Origin: Eubacterium sp. CAG:180
GTDB taxonomy: Bacteria > Bacillota > Clostridia > Oscillospirales > Acutalibacteraceae
Assembly (NCBI GenBank): GCA_000432435.1
Contig: HF993135.1
Span: forward strand, 108,406 to 172,405
Length of the DNA: 64,000 nucleotides
Direction of reading: 5' to 3'
Shown: positions 1-8,616 of the stretch, one piece after another
Position numbering within the stretch: the first letter of the stretch is position 1
Layout of the letters: the number at the start of each line of letters is the position of its first letter
The notes under the pieces: generated by a model
What the model saw: the letters and a program-made list of their open reading frames with translations, nothing else
What the model was told of the DNA's origin: nothing
Database searches by the model: none
Translations under genes and position numbers: made by a program

Positions 1-645
1 AGTGCAGACGGCAAAAAGGCTGTTATGGCTTATTTCATTATGGGCAGAAGCGAGAACAGCAGAAACCGTGTGTTCGTTGAGGACGGCGAAGGTATTCGCA
101 CTCAGGCTTTCGACGAGTCCAAGATGGTTGACCCCCACCTTATCATCTACGCTCCCGTAAGAGTTCTCGGTAACAAAACTATTGTTACAAACGGCGACCA
201 GACCGATACAATTTATGAGCTTATGGACAAGCAGATGACCTTTGAGCAGTCGCTTCGCACAAGAGAGTTTGAGGATGACGCTCCTAATTTCACGCCGAGA
301 ATATCGGGCATTATCCACATAGACAACGGCGAAATGAACTACGCCATGTCAATCCTTAAATCGGCAGACGGCGACGGCAGCTCTTGTCAGAGATACACCT
401 ATGCGTATCAAAATCCACTCTGCGGTAAAGCAAAATTTATCCACACTTATAAATGCGACGGAAATCCGCTTCCGAGCTTTGAAGGCGAGCCGAAAACGCT
501 TGAGCTTCCCGACACGGATATTGATACTCTTACAAAGCTTATCTGGGAAAATCTCAACGAGGACAACAAGGTTTCGCTTTTCGTAAGATTTATTGACATT
601 GAAACAAACGAATACACCCAAAGAATCATCAACAAAAACAATTAA
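1..645 (+). CDS. IMP cyclohydrolase, PurO-like (5' end outside window)
   Basis: The frame is open from the first base, so the gene begins upstream; the ATG at 25 is internal (the codons before it read SADGKKAV, then MAYFIMGRSENSRNRV). The protein matches the IMP_cyclohyd family (PurO-like), which closes the purine ring of FAICAR to give IMP in the cytoplasm. Recognisable stretches are GRSENSRNRV near the start, NFTPRISGI in the middle and KFIHTYKCDGNPLP toward the end. It sits 24 bp before a stand-alone AICAR formyltransferase, so the two together replace bifunctional PurH. The family call is from recollection of sequence style; the missing N-terminus limits certainty slightly. Confidence 0.85.
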   Translation, partial: SADGKKAVMAYFIMGRSENSRNRVFVEDGEGIRTQAFDESKMVDPHLIIYAPVRVLGNKTIVTNGDQTDTIYELMDKQMTFEQSLRTREFEDDAPNFTPRISGIIHIDNGEMNYAMSILKSADGDGSSCQRYTYAYQNPLCGKAKFIHTYKCDGNPLPSFEGEPKTLELPDTDIDTLTKLIWENLNEDNKVSLFVRFIDIETNEYTQRIINKNN

Positions 646-669
646 GAAGTGACTTTACGGAGGTCTGAA

Positions 670-1848
670 ATGAAAGAGATCGAACTTAAATACGGCTGTA
701 ACCCAAACCAAAAGCCGTCTAAAATTTTTATGGCGGACGGCAGAGACTTACCGGTTACCGTTTTAAACGGCAGACCCGGCTATATTAACTTCCTCGACGC
801 GCTGAACAGCTATCAGCTTGTAAAAGAATTGGAATCCGCCATCGGTCTTCCTGCGGCTGCTTCCTTTAAGCATGTCAGCCCTGCAGGCGCGGCTGTCGGC
901 TTGCCGCTCTCCGATACGCTCAGAAAAATTTACTGGGTTGACGACGATGCGGTTCTCTCCCCTCTCGCATCAGCTTATGCAAGAGCAAGAGGCACAGACA
1001 GGATGTCGTCCTTCGGCGATTGGATAGCGCTCTCAGACACATGTGACGTTCCCACGGCACTGCTTATAAAGCATGAGGTTTCCGACGGTATAATTGCTCC
1101 CGGATACGAAAAAGAGGCTCTTGAAATACTCAAATCCAAGAAAAAGGGAAATTACAATATAGTTGAAATAGACCCCGAATACAAGCCCGCTCCGATAGAA
1201 CATAAGGACGTTTACGGCGTTACCTTTGAGCAGGGCAGAAACGAATTAAAAATTGACGAAAGCTCACTTTTAAACATAGTCACCGAAAGTAAGGAGCTTC
1301 CCGAAAGTGCAAAGCGCGACCTTATAATTTCGCTTATCACGCTCAAATACACACAGTCCAACTCCGTATGCTATGCAAAAGACGGTCAGACCATAGGCGT
1401 TGGCGCCGGTCAGCAGTCAAGAATTCACTGCACACGCTTAGCCGGCAGCAAAGCCGACAATTGGCATTTAAGACAGCATCCTAAGGTTCTCGCTCTCGAC
1501 TTTATAAAGTCCATCGGCAGACCCAACAGAGATAACGCCATTGATGTATACATCTCCGACGACTATGAGGACGTAATCGGCGATGATGTTTGGCAGAACA
1601 CCTTTAACACTCGCCCCGAACCCCTCACAAAGGAAGAAAAAAAGGCTTGGCTCGCACAGTTTCACGATGTATCGCTCGGCTCGGACGCATTTTTCCCGTT
1701 TGACGACAACATAGAGCGTGCAAGAAGAAGCGGTGTTTCGTATATAGTTGAACCGGGCGGCTCCATACGTGACGACATCGTAATTGACTGCTGCAACAAG
1801 CACGGCATTACCATGGCATTCACAGGAATACGTCTTTTCCATCACTGA
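670..1848 (+). CDS. purH: AICAR formyltransferase (stand-alone)
   Basis: Transfers a formyl group from 10-formyl-THF to AICAR, the penultimate step of IMP synthesis. The protein has the AICARFT domain without the cyclohydrolase domain of normal PurH (392 aa against about 510). Visible motifs are the SFKHVSPAGAA stretch with its catalytic Lys-His, NSVCYAKDGQTIGVGAGQQS and a C-terminal GGSIRDD plus AFTGIRLFHH. An in-frame GTG at 649 is possible, but CGGAGG at 659-664 places the start at ATG 670. It follows the PurO-like gene with almost no gap and precedes purD by 23 bp, all one operon. The annotation purH refers only to the transformylase activity. Confidence 0.93.
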   Translation: MKEIELKYGCNPNQKPSKIFMADGRDLPVTVLNGRPGYINFLDALNSYQLVKELESAIGLPAAASFKHVSPAGAAVGLPLSDTLRKIYWVDDDAVLSPLASAYARARGTDRMSSFGDWIALSDTCDVPTALLIKHEVSDGIIAPGYEKEALEILKSKKKGNYNIVEIDPEYKPAPIEHKDVYGVTFEQGRNELKIDESSLLNIVTESKELPESAKRDLIISLITLKYTQSNSVCYAKDGQTIGVGAGQQSRIHCTRLAGSKADNWHLRQHPKVLALDFIKSIGRPNRDNAIDVYISDDYEDVIGDDVWQNTFNTRPEPLTKEEKKAWLAQFHDVSLGSDAFFPFDDNIERARRSGVSYIVEPGGSIRDDIVIDCCNKHGITMAFTGIRLFHH

Positions 1849-1871
1849 TAAAACAATAAGAGGTTTCTAAA

Positions 1872-3152
1872 ATGAAAATACTTGTAGTCGGCGCGGGCGG
1901 AAGAGAACACGCCATAATTAAAAAGCTGAAGGAAAATCCGGAGGTCACCGAGATTTTTGCGTGCCCCGGAAACGGCGGCATAGCAAAAGACGCGGAATGC
2001 GTTAACATAAGTGCCACGGATTTAGACGGCATTACGGATTTTGCCGTTAAAATGAACATTGATTTCTGCGTAGTGGCACCTGATGACCCGCTCGTATTAG
2101 GATTGGTGGATATTCTCGAAAGCAAGGGAATACCGTGCTTCGGTCCGTCTAAAAAAGCGGCCATAATCGAGGGGAGCAAGGTTTTCTCAAAAAATCTTAT
2201 GAAAAAATACGGTATCCCGACAGCGGGCTATGAAGTTTTTTCGGATCCCGAAGAAGCGCTCTCTTACATAAAAGAAAAAAATGAATATCCGACCGTTATT
2301 AAGGCGGACGGTCTTGCCCTCGGAAAAGGTGTTATAATAGCCGAATCCGAGGAGCAGGCAGAGGACGCCGTAAAAACAATAATGGAGGATAAAAAGTTCG
2401 GTGATAGCGGCAACAATGTCGTTATCGAGGAATTTTTAACGGGTCCCGAGGTTTCCGTTCTCTCTTTCACCGACGGAAAAACCGTAGTTCCCATGGTTTC
2501 GTCCATGGACCACAAGCGTGCTCTTGACGGCGACAAGGGACTCAATACAGGCGGAATGGGAACAGTTGCGCCGAACCCCTACTACACGGATGAAATCGCA
2601 AAGGAATGTGCCGAAAAGATATTCCTGCCCACAGTTAAGGCTATGAACAACGAAAACAGAACCTTTAAGGGCTGCCTTTACTTCGGTCTCATGCTGACAC
2701 CGAAGGGCCCTAAGGTTATAGAATACAACTGCCGCTTCGGCGATCCCGAAACTCAGGTTGTTTTGCCGCTTCTCAAAACCGACCTTCTCACAATTATGCG
2801 TGCGGTTCACGATGAAACGCTCTCGTTTTTAAATGTTGAGTTCAAGGACGAAAGTGCGGCATGCGTGGTTATCGCGTCCGGCGGTTATCCGCTGTCTTAC
2901 GGCAAGGGCTATGAAATAGACTTCGGCGACAGCGAAAACACGGAAAACGTCACGGTATTCCATGCCGGCACTGCCGAAAAGGACGGCAAAATCGTGACCT
3001 CCGGCGGCAGAGTCCTCGGAGTTACGGCAACGGGAAAAGACCTTAACGCCGCTCTCTCTACCGCTTACAAAGCAACCGAGCAGATTAAATTTAAGGACGC
3101 CTTTTACAGAAAAGACATCGGTGCGCGTGCGCTTGCCGCACTGAAAAAATAA
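1872..3152 (+). CDS. purD: Phosphoribosylamine-glycine ligase (GAR synthetase)
   Basis: Ligates glycine to phosphoribosylamine using ATP, the second step of de novo purine synthesis. The 426-aa length is normal. N-terminal MKILVVGAGGREHAI is the family signature; the ATP-grasp core shows KADGLALGKGV near residue 147, LNTGGMGTVAPNP near 225 and NCRFGDPETQ near 290. The usual GPEAPL loop reads APDDPL here, a mild departure. A ribosome site (AGAGG) precedes the ATG. It lies between the AICAR formyltransferase and purL with gaps of about 20 bp, so co-transcription is expected. Confidence 0.96.
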   Translation: MKILVVGAGGREHAIIKKLKENPEVTEIFACPGNGGIAKDAECVNISATDLDGITDFAVKMNIDFCVVAPDDPLVLGLVDILESKGIPCFGPSKKAAIIEGSKVFSKNLMKKYGIPTAGYEVFSDPEEALSYIKEKNEYPTVIKADGLALGKGVIIAESEEQAEDAVKTIMEDKKFGDSGNNVVIEEFLTGPEVSVLSFTDGKTVVPMVSSMDHKRALDGDKGLNTGGMGTVAPNPYYTDEIAKECAEKIFLPTVKAMNNENRTFKGCLYFGLMLTPKGPKVIEYNCRFGDPETQVVLPLLKTDLLTIMRAVHDETLSFLNVEFKDESAACVVIASGGYPLSYGKGYEIDFGDSENTENVTVFHAGTAEKDGKIVTSGGRVLGVTATGKDLNAALSTAYKATEQIKFKDAFYRKDIGARALAALKK

Positions 3153-3167
3153 ACAGGAAGTGACGAA

Positions 3168-6100
3168 ATGGTATACAGAATTTACGTTGAAAAGAAAAAA
3201 CAATTTGCAGACGAGGCTGCATCGCTTTTATCGGATATACGCTCACTGCTTATGATAGACTCGCTTGAAGAGCTTCGTATTTTCAACAGATACGATGTGG
3301 AAAACATCAGCGAAGAGCTTTTCGAGTGCTGTGAAAAAACCGTTTTCTCAGAGCCGCAGCTTGACAACACCTACGCTCGCCTGCCTCAGACCGACGCCAC
3401 GGTATTTGCAGTTGAATATCTGCCGGGTCAGTTTGACCAGAGGGCAGACTCCTGTGCTCAGTGTATTCAGATAGTTTCGGAGGGCGACAAGCCGACTGTT
3501 CGTACCGCGAAAGTATATATGCTTTTCGGCAAGCTTGCTCCGGCACAGCTTGAGGCTATCAAAAAGTATGTAATAAACCCCGTAGAGAGCCGTGAGGCTT
3601 CTCTTGAAAAGCCCGAAACGCTGAGTGTCAATTACAACATTCCGACAAGCGTTGAAACTCTTACGGGATTTACGGAGCTTAACGAAAATGAGCTCAAGGC
3701 ATTTATAGACAAATATGCTCTTGCAATGGACCTTGCGGATATTGAATTTTGCCGCAAATACTTCAAAGGCGAGCATCGCGACCCGACTATAACTGAAATC
3801 AGAATGATTGATACATACTGGTCGGACCATTGCCGCCATACCACGTTCCTCACGACGATAGACGGCGTAAAAGCAGAGGACAAAACCATACAAAAGGCAT
3901 ACGACAGATATGTTTCCATACGCAAGGAGCTCGGCAGAACAAAGCCGCAGAACCTTATGGATTTGGCGACTATCGGAGCACGTTATTTAAAGCACACGGG
4001 TCAGCTCAAAAATCTTGACGAGTCGGATGAAATCAATGCCTGCACCGTAAAAATAAAGGTTGACGTAGACGGCAAAGACGAAGATTGGCTCTTCTTATTT
4101 AAAAACGAAACACACAACCACCCGACGGAAATCGAGCCGTTCGGCGGCGCGGCAACCTGCATAGGCGGAGCTATCCGCGACCCGCTGTCGGGCAGAGGAT
4201 ATGTTTATCAGGCAATGCGTGTTACCGGTGCGGCAGACCCGTTAAAGCCCGTAAGCGAAACCATGCCCGGTAAGCTGCCGCAGAGAAAGCTCGTAACCAC
4301 AGCTGCGGCAGGCTACAGCTCATACGGCAACCAGATAGGGCTTGCGACCGGCTCGGTAGACGAAATCTACCATCCCGGATATGTTGCAAAGCGTCTTGAA
4401 ATAGGTGCCGTTGTAGGTGCCGTTCCCGCAAAAAATGTTCGCCGTGAAGAGCCTGTTCCCGGTGACATAATCATCTTACTCGGCGGCAGAACCGGCCGTG
4501 ACGGCTGCGGCGGTGCGACAGGTTCTTCAAAATCGCATAAGCTCTCGTCACTTGAGCATTGCGGTGCCGAGGTTCAAAAGGGTAACGCTCCGGAAGAGCG
4601 AAAATTGCAGAGACTTTTCAGAAACAGTGAGGTTACAAAGCTCATAAAAAGATGTAACGACTTCGGTGCGGGCGGCGTATCGGTAGCCATAGGCGAGCTT
4701 GCCGACGGCTTGCACATTGATTTGAATAAAGTCCCCAAGAAATACGAAGGTCTTGACGGCACGGAGCTTGCAATTTCCGAATCGCAGGAGAGAATGGCCG
4801 TTGTAGTTGCAAAAGAGGACGCGGAAAAGTTCTTGGAGCTTGCCAAAACGGAAAACCTCGAAGCCACCGCTGTTGCCGAGGTTACCGACACAAACCGTCT
4901 TACAATGGAATGGAACGGCAAAAAGATAGTCGATATTTCCCGTGAATTCTTAAATTCAAACGGTGCCGAAAAGCACACTCTTGTAACCGTTACAAATCCT
5001 CAGCCCATAGTTAAAAGCGTTGAGGGTAAAACCAACGGTGAGAAATTCTTGAATCTCGCCGATGACCTTAATATTTGCTCAAAGCGCGGACTCTCGGAGC
5101 GTTTTGACTCAACAATAGGCGCAAATACCGTGCTTATGCCCTTCGGCGGAAAATATCAGATGACGCCGGCTCAAGGCATGGCGGCTAAAATTCCCGTTCT
5201 TAATAAGGACACAAAGACCTGCTCGGTTATGGCTTGGGGCTACAACCCATTTATCACCGAGAAAAATCAGTATCTCGGCGCATACCTTGCGGTTGTGGAG
5301 TCCGTATCAAAGCTTATAGCCACGGGCGGAAACACGGAAAACTGCTACCTCACATTCCAGGAATATTTTGAGAGAATGACAAGCGACAGCAAGCGTTGGG
5401 GTCAGCCCACCGCGGCACTTCTCGGCGCACTTACGGCTCAGCTTGAGCTCGGAATAGCGTCAATAGGCGGCAAGGATTCCATGAGCGGCACATTCGAGGA
5501 TATTGACGTTCCTCCTACTCTCGTTTCATTTGCGGTTTCCGTCGGTTCAAGCGACGATGTTATGTCGCCCGAGTGGAAGCTCCCATGCTCTAAGGTCTAC
5601 TACATAGAGCCGAAGAAAAATTCCGACGGCACATTTGACACAGAGAGCCTTAAAGCGGTATTTGCAAGAGTTGAAAAGCTCATTAAGGAGAAAAAGGCTC
5701 TCGCCGTATTTACCCCGTCTTACGGAGGCATTGCCGAGGGCGTTATGAAGGCCTGCTTCGGAAATAAAATAGGCTTTGCTTTTGACAAGAGATTCCCGGC
5801 GGACAAGATATATGATTACAGCTACGGCTCGTTTGTTATAGAGGCCGCCTGTGAGCTTGACGACGCGGTTCTCCTCGGCGAAACGACCATGGATTATTCC
5901 GTAAAGATAGGCATTGAAAAAATCGACCTCAACGAAATCCAAAAAGTATACGAGAACAAGCTTGAACCCGTATTTGCCTGCAACATAAAGACTCCCGAAA
6001 AGGCTGTAAACGCATACAGCTTTACGGCAAAAACGCGCATTTCGCCCAAAATCGGCATCAAAAAGCCCAAGGTTTTGATTCCCGTATTCCCCGGAACGAA

Positions 6101-6863
6101 CTGCGAATACGATACAACAAGGGCGTTTATTAACGCCGGCGCAGATCCCGAAGTTATGGTAATCAAAAACCTCTCTGCATCTGACGTAACCGAGAGCGTA
6201 AATGTTTTCGCCGAAAAAATTGAAGCTTCGCAGATAATATTCATCCCCGGCGGCTTCTCCGGCGGCGACGAGCCGGACGGCAGCGGTAAATTTATAACCG
6301 CATTCTTCCGCAATCCGGTTATAAAAGAAAAGGTCCACGCACTGTTAAAAGAACGTGACGGACTTATGGCCGGTATCTGCAACGGCTTCCAGGCACTTAT
6401 AAAACTCGGTCTTGTCCCCTACGGTGAAATCATAGAGCCGAGTGCCGACACACCGACGCTTACCTTTAACACCATAGGCAGACATCAGTCAAGACTTGTC
6501 AACACGAGAGTTGCCTCAAACAAGTCTCCGTGGCTGTCGTCCTCAAATGTAGGCGATATACATACTGTTGCGATTTCTCACGGCGAAGGCAGGTTTGTTT
6601 GCCCGAAAGAGCTTTTCCGCTCACTTGCGGAAAACGGTCAGATTGCAACGCAGTACGTTGACGAAAACGGAAAGCCCACCATGAACATCAGATTCAATCC
6701 GAACGGCTCCTTTGAGGCGGTCGAGGGCATAACCTCGCCGGACGGAAGAGTATTCGGTAAGATGGGTCATTCCGAACGCTTCTCCGATAACGTATATAAA
6801 AACGTTGACGGCAACAAAGATAACCGTATGTTTATAAATGCGGTAGATTACTTCAAAATCTAA
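3168..6863 (+). CDS. purL: Phosphoribosylformylglycinamidine synthase, fused single chain
   Basis: Converts FGAR, glutamine and ATP to FGAM. At 1231 aa this is the large form in which the synthase and glutamine amidotransferase are one chain, here of the clostridial clade rather than the gammaproteobacterial one. The synthase half carries NETHNHPTEIEPFGGAATC and a second GGKDSMSGTF; the class-I glutaminase begins near residue 970 (PVFPGTNCEYD), with nucleophile Cys in AGICNGFQ near 1070 and the SHGEGRF stretch near 1137. The ATG at 3168 has AGGAAG 8 bp upstream. It is the last gene of the operon and is followed by a strong terminator. Confidence 0.97.
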   Translation: MVYRIYVEKKKQFADEAASLLSDIRSLLMIDSLEELRIFNRYDVENISEELFECCEKTVFSEPQLDNTYARLPQTDATVFAVEYLPGQFDQRADSCAQCIQIVSEGDKPTVRTAKVYMLFGKLAPAQLEAIKKYVINPVESREASLEKPETLSVNYNIPTSVETLTGFTELNENELKAFIDKYALAMDLADIEFCRKYFKGEHRDPTITEIRMIDTYWSDHCRHTTFLTTIDGVKAEDKTIQKAYDRYVSIRKELGRTKPQNLMDLATIGARYLKHTGQLKNLDESDEINACTVKIKVDVDGKDEDWLFLFKNETHNHPTEIEPFGGAATCIGGAIRDPLSGRGYVYQAMRVTGAADPLKPVSETMPGKLPQRKLVTTAAAGYSSYGNQIGLATGSVDEIYHPGYVAKRLEIGAVVGAVPAKNVRREEPVPGDIIILLGGRTGRDGCGGATGSSKSHKLSSLEHCGAEVQKGNAPEERKLQRLFRNSEVTKLIKRCNDFGAGGVSVAIGELADGLHIDLNKVPKKYEGLDGTELAISESQERMAVVVAKEDAEKFLELAKTENLEATAVAEVTDTNRLTMEWNGKKIVDISREFLNSNGAEKHTLVTVTNPQPIVKSVEGKTNGEKFLNLADDLNICSKRGLSERFDSTIGANTVLMPFGGKYQMTPAQGMAAKIPVLNKDTKTCSVMAWGYNPFITEKNQYLGAYLAVVESVSKLIATGGNTENCYLTFQEYFERMTSDSKRWGQPTAALLGALTAQLELGIASIGGKDSMSGTFEDIDVPPTLVSFAVSVGSSDDVMSPEWKLPCSKVYYIEPKKNSDGTFDTESLKAVFARVEKLIKEKKALAVFTPSYGGIAEGVMKACFGNKIGFAFDKRFPADKIYDYSYGSFVIEAACELDDAVLLGETTMDYSVKIGIEKIDLNEIQKVYENKLEPVFACNIKTPEKAVNAYSFTAKTRISPKIGIKKPKVLIPVFPGTNCEYDTTRAFINAGADPEVMVIKNLSASDVTESVNVFAEKIEASQIIFIPGGFSGGDEPDGSGKFITAFFRNPVIKEKVHALLKERDGLMAGICNGFQALIKLGLVPYGEIIEPSADTPTLTFNTIGRHQSRLVNTRVASNKSPWLSSSNVGDIHTVAISHGEGRFVCPKELFRSLAENGQIATQYVDENGKPTMNIRFNPNGSFEAVEGITSPDGRVFGKMGHSERFSDNVYKNVDGNKDNRMFINAVDYFKI

Positions 6864-6869
6864 TAAAAA

Positions 6870-6925
6870 AAGACCCGCTGTGAAAAAAATTCAAGGAGGA
6901 AGATTCACAGTGGGTCTTATTTTTA
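6870..6925 (+). terminator. Intrinsic terminator of the purine operon
   Basis: Stem AAGACCCGCTGTGA pairs with TCACAGTGGGTCTT (one G-T wobble), followed by ATTTTTAT. It begins 7 bp after the purL stop. Confidence 0.85.
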
Positions 6926-6929
6926 TCAA

Positions 6930-7284
6930 TTGTCGCCGAAGAGGCTGAGCAAAGACCGTAAAGCTTTGGCTGAGTGCTTATAAGTCAGTATTGCTTCAAA
7001 ATAACATCTTTTTGCATAACCCCTCAGATAAGCCCAAACTTATCTGAGGGATGCATTTTCTTGTATCAAAAATATATAATTTTGAAGTGCTCCGCAGTTT
7101 CATAGCTATAAAAATTTTTTATGCCGAAGTCAAGAAATGAAGCAAGGCTGTCGCCTTGCGAGGCTTTTTGACAAAAGCATAAGAGATTTTTATGCGAGAA
7201 ACCAATACTTCCTTATGAACGCTCAGCCTTAACTTTGCGGTTTTTTACTTAAACAAGCCTCGGAGCTTCATTTTTCGGCGACAA
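6930..7284. repeat. 355-bp MITE-like inverted-repeat element
   Basis: The segment starts with TTGTCGCCGAA and ends with its exact reverse complement TTCGGCGACAA. The arms stay related for roughly 70-85 bp inward; for example ACCGTAAAGCTTTGGCTGAG on the left matches the complement of CTCAGCCTTAACTTTGCGGT on the right, with most differences being transitions. Inner hairpins lie at 7021-7050 (CCCTCAGATAAG and complement), 7142-7159 (GCAAGGC/GCCTTGC) and 7177-7195 (GCATAA/TTATGC). No coding region of note lies inside and no target duplication is obvious. It could be a degenerate miniature transposable element or a structured RNA; copy number would decide. Confidence 0.6.
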
Positions 7285-7324
7285 CGCTTTATAATAACCC
7301 GATAAAAATCGGCTTATTTCATTA

Positions 7325-7753
7325 TCAGACGGCTGCAAGAGCCGCACCGAGCGCCTTGCACTCTGCGATTGCATCATCAGAGGGAGCGTCGTTGCATATC
7401 ACCGACTCTGTCACAAGTACTGCACCGTCTGCTGTGCAAGTCTCCTCCCAGCTTCTCATCCATTCGCCGTCGCCCCATCCGTAGGAGCCGAAGAGCGCAA
7501 TTTTTTTGCCTCCGAGATCACCCTCGCACGAATTAAACATAGGCTCGAACTCGCTGTCCTCAAGCTGTTCGCTGCCCATTGACGGACATCCGAACGCCAC
7601 AGCGTCAAAAGAGGAGAGCATTGACGCATCAAACTCGGAAGCCGTAAAAAGCTCTGCCTTAGCGCCGCCCTCGCGAACACCGTCAACCACGGCCGAAGCC
7701 ATTGCCTCGGTATTTCCCGTTCCGCTCCAATATACTACTGCTACCTTACTCAT
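7325..7753 (-). CDS. Short-chain flavodoxin
   Basis: A 142-aa FMN electron carrier of the cytoplasm. The phosphate-binding loop is WSGTGNTEAMA at residues 9-19, followed by the aromatic-loop regions FGCPSMG and GSYGWGDGEWM. Length and acidity (many Asp/Glu) fit short-chain flavodoxins. A GAAAGGAT site precedes the ATG. It lies 19 bp downstream of the DUF3793 gene and is probably co-transcribed with it behind two DtxR-type palindromes, which suggests use as an iron-free substitute for ferredoxin under iron limitation (inference). Confidence 0.95.
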   Translation of the reverse strand: MSKVAVVYWSGTGNTEAMASAVVDGVREGGAKAELFTASEFDASMLSSFDAVAFGCPSMGSEQLEDSEFEPMFNSCEGDLGGKKIALFGSYGWGDGEWMRSWEETCTADGAVLVTESVICNDAPSDDAIAECKALGAALAAV

Positions 7754-7772
7754 TTTATCATATCCTTTCAGA

Positions 7773-8333
7773 TTATTTATTATGACTGCTCACAACAAGG
7801 CGTTCAAATGAATTGTGCTTTTTGTAAGCGTCTTTATACACTCTTGTGCATTTTTTATAAAGCTTGAATTTTTTCTGTGCCTCCGCTTCGTCACCGTAAA
7901 CCTTCCAAGTGCCGACACATTTTGAATTTTTTGCGCCGTGCTTTATAAAGCCGCTGACATCCTCAGACGGATAACCCAGAAAGAGTCCTATTTCATGCGG
8001 AAAATCCTCTTCGTGCCTGACACGTCTTATGAGCTCCGCCACACATCTTTCGGTACAGCCCACGGGGTAAGCCCTCTCCGACAGCAGCTCGACAGCGGTT
8101 TTGTCGGCAAGGTCTTTTTCGAGCCTGTCGGGTCTGTAAAGATATATCAGCGCCCTTGTTTTTGTGATTTTAACCGGCATAATGCGAAGCCCGCGAGGCA
8201 CAAGCCGCCGATTCAGCTCGCGAACCGAGCGAAGCAATTCGCTTTTATCGTCAACCTTGCTGGAAAACAGATTTCCGGTTTTAAGACCGGCAAGGCATGG
8301 CGAACAGCAGTTAATAACCGTTTCTTCGGACAA
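7773..8333 (-). CDS. DUF3793 family protein
   Basis: A 186-aa protein whose start NCCSPCLAGLKTGNLF is the hallmark of DUF3793, a family that I recall is commonly found next to flavodoxin genes in Clostridia. Function is unknown. It contains a Cys-rich N-terminus and conserved HEIGLFLGYPSEDV in the second half. The start is TTG (read as Met), supported by AGAGGAG 9 bp upstream. It is first in a two-gene operon with flavodoxin, and two GGTTAGC palindromes lie directly upstream, hinting that its role is linked to iron or heme metabolism. Confidence 0.88.
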   Translation of the reverse strand: MSEETVINCCSPCLAGLKTGNLFSSKVDDKSELLRSVRELNRRLVPRGLRIMPVKITKTRALIYLYRPDRLEKDLADKTAVELLSERAYPVGCTERCVAELIRRVRHEEDFPHEIGLFLGYPSEDVSGFIKHGAKNSKCVGTWKVYGDEAEAQKKFKLYKKCTRVYKDAYKKHNSFERLVVSSHNK

Positions 8334-8380
8334 AATCGGTCACTCCTCTCTTATGTCAAAATCCGTAACACAGTCCACGC

Positions 8381-8398
8381 GGTTAGCGTTCGCTAACT
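8381..8398. promoter_or_regulatory. DtxR-type operator palindrome, flavodoxin operon
   Basis: GGTTAGCGTTCGCTAACT is a near-perfect palindrome about 50 bp upstream of the DUF3793 start. The same GGTTAGC-N4-GCTAACC design recurs at 8506 and around the feo genes at 26161-26889. DtxR/IdeR family operators (TTAGGTTAGSCTAACCTAA) have this shape. Confidence 0.7.
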
Positions 8399-8505
8399 AC
8401 AAGAGCTTTTTAAAATCCGCTCTGTGTGGCGGATTTATTGCGGCACCGTCAAGGGAATTTAAACTCCGCATATGGCACCGATTTAATAATTCTACGCTTC
8501 AAGTC

Positions 8506-8523
8506 GGTTAGCATATGCTAACC
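8506..8523. promoter_or_regulatory. DtxR-type operator palindrome, flavodoxin operon (distal)
   Basis: GGTTAGCATATGCTAACC is a perfect 18-bp palindrome, 125 bp upstream of the first copy. The intervening 107 bp should hold the operon promoter; I could not pick an unambiguous -35/-10 pair there. Confidence 0.72.
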
Positions 8524-8531
8524 GTTTGGTG

Positions 8532-8562
8532 TAAAAACTTCCTGCTCGACTGTCCGAGCAGG
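8532..8562 (-). terminator. Terminator of the flavodiiron gene
   Basis: Read on the minus strand, CCTGCTCG-GACAGT-CGAGCAGG is followed by AAGTTTTTA. It lies 55 bp beyond the flavodiiron stop codon. Confidence 0.65.
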
Positions 8563-8616
8563 TTGTTTACATATGAATTATATCAGATTGCCGAACGGTA
8601 TGTCAAGTACATTTTA

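Noticed and set aside
5547..6338. 263-codon minus-strand ORF opposite purL
   Set aside because: Antisense shadow of the purL glutaminase region, with odd composition and no start signal.
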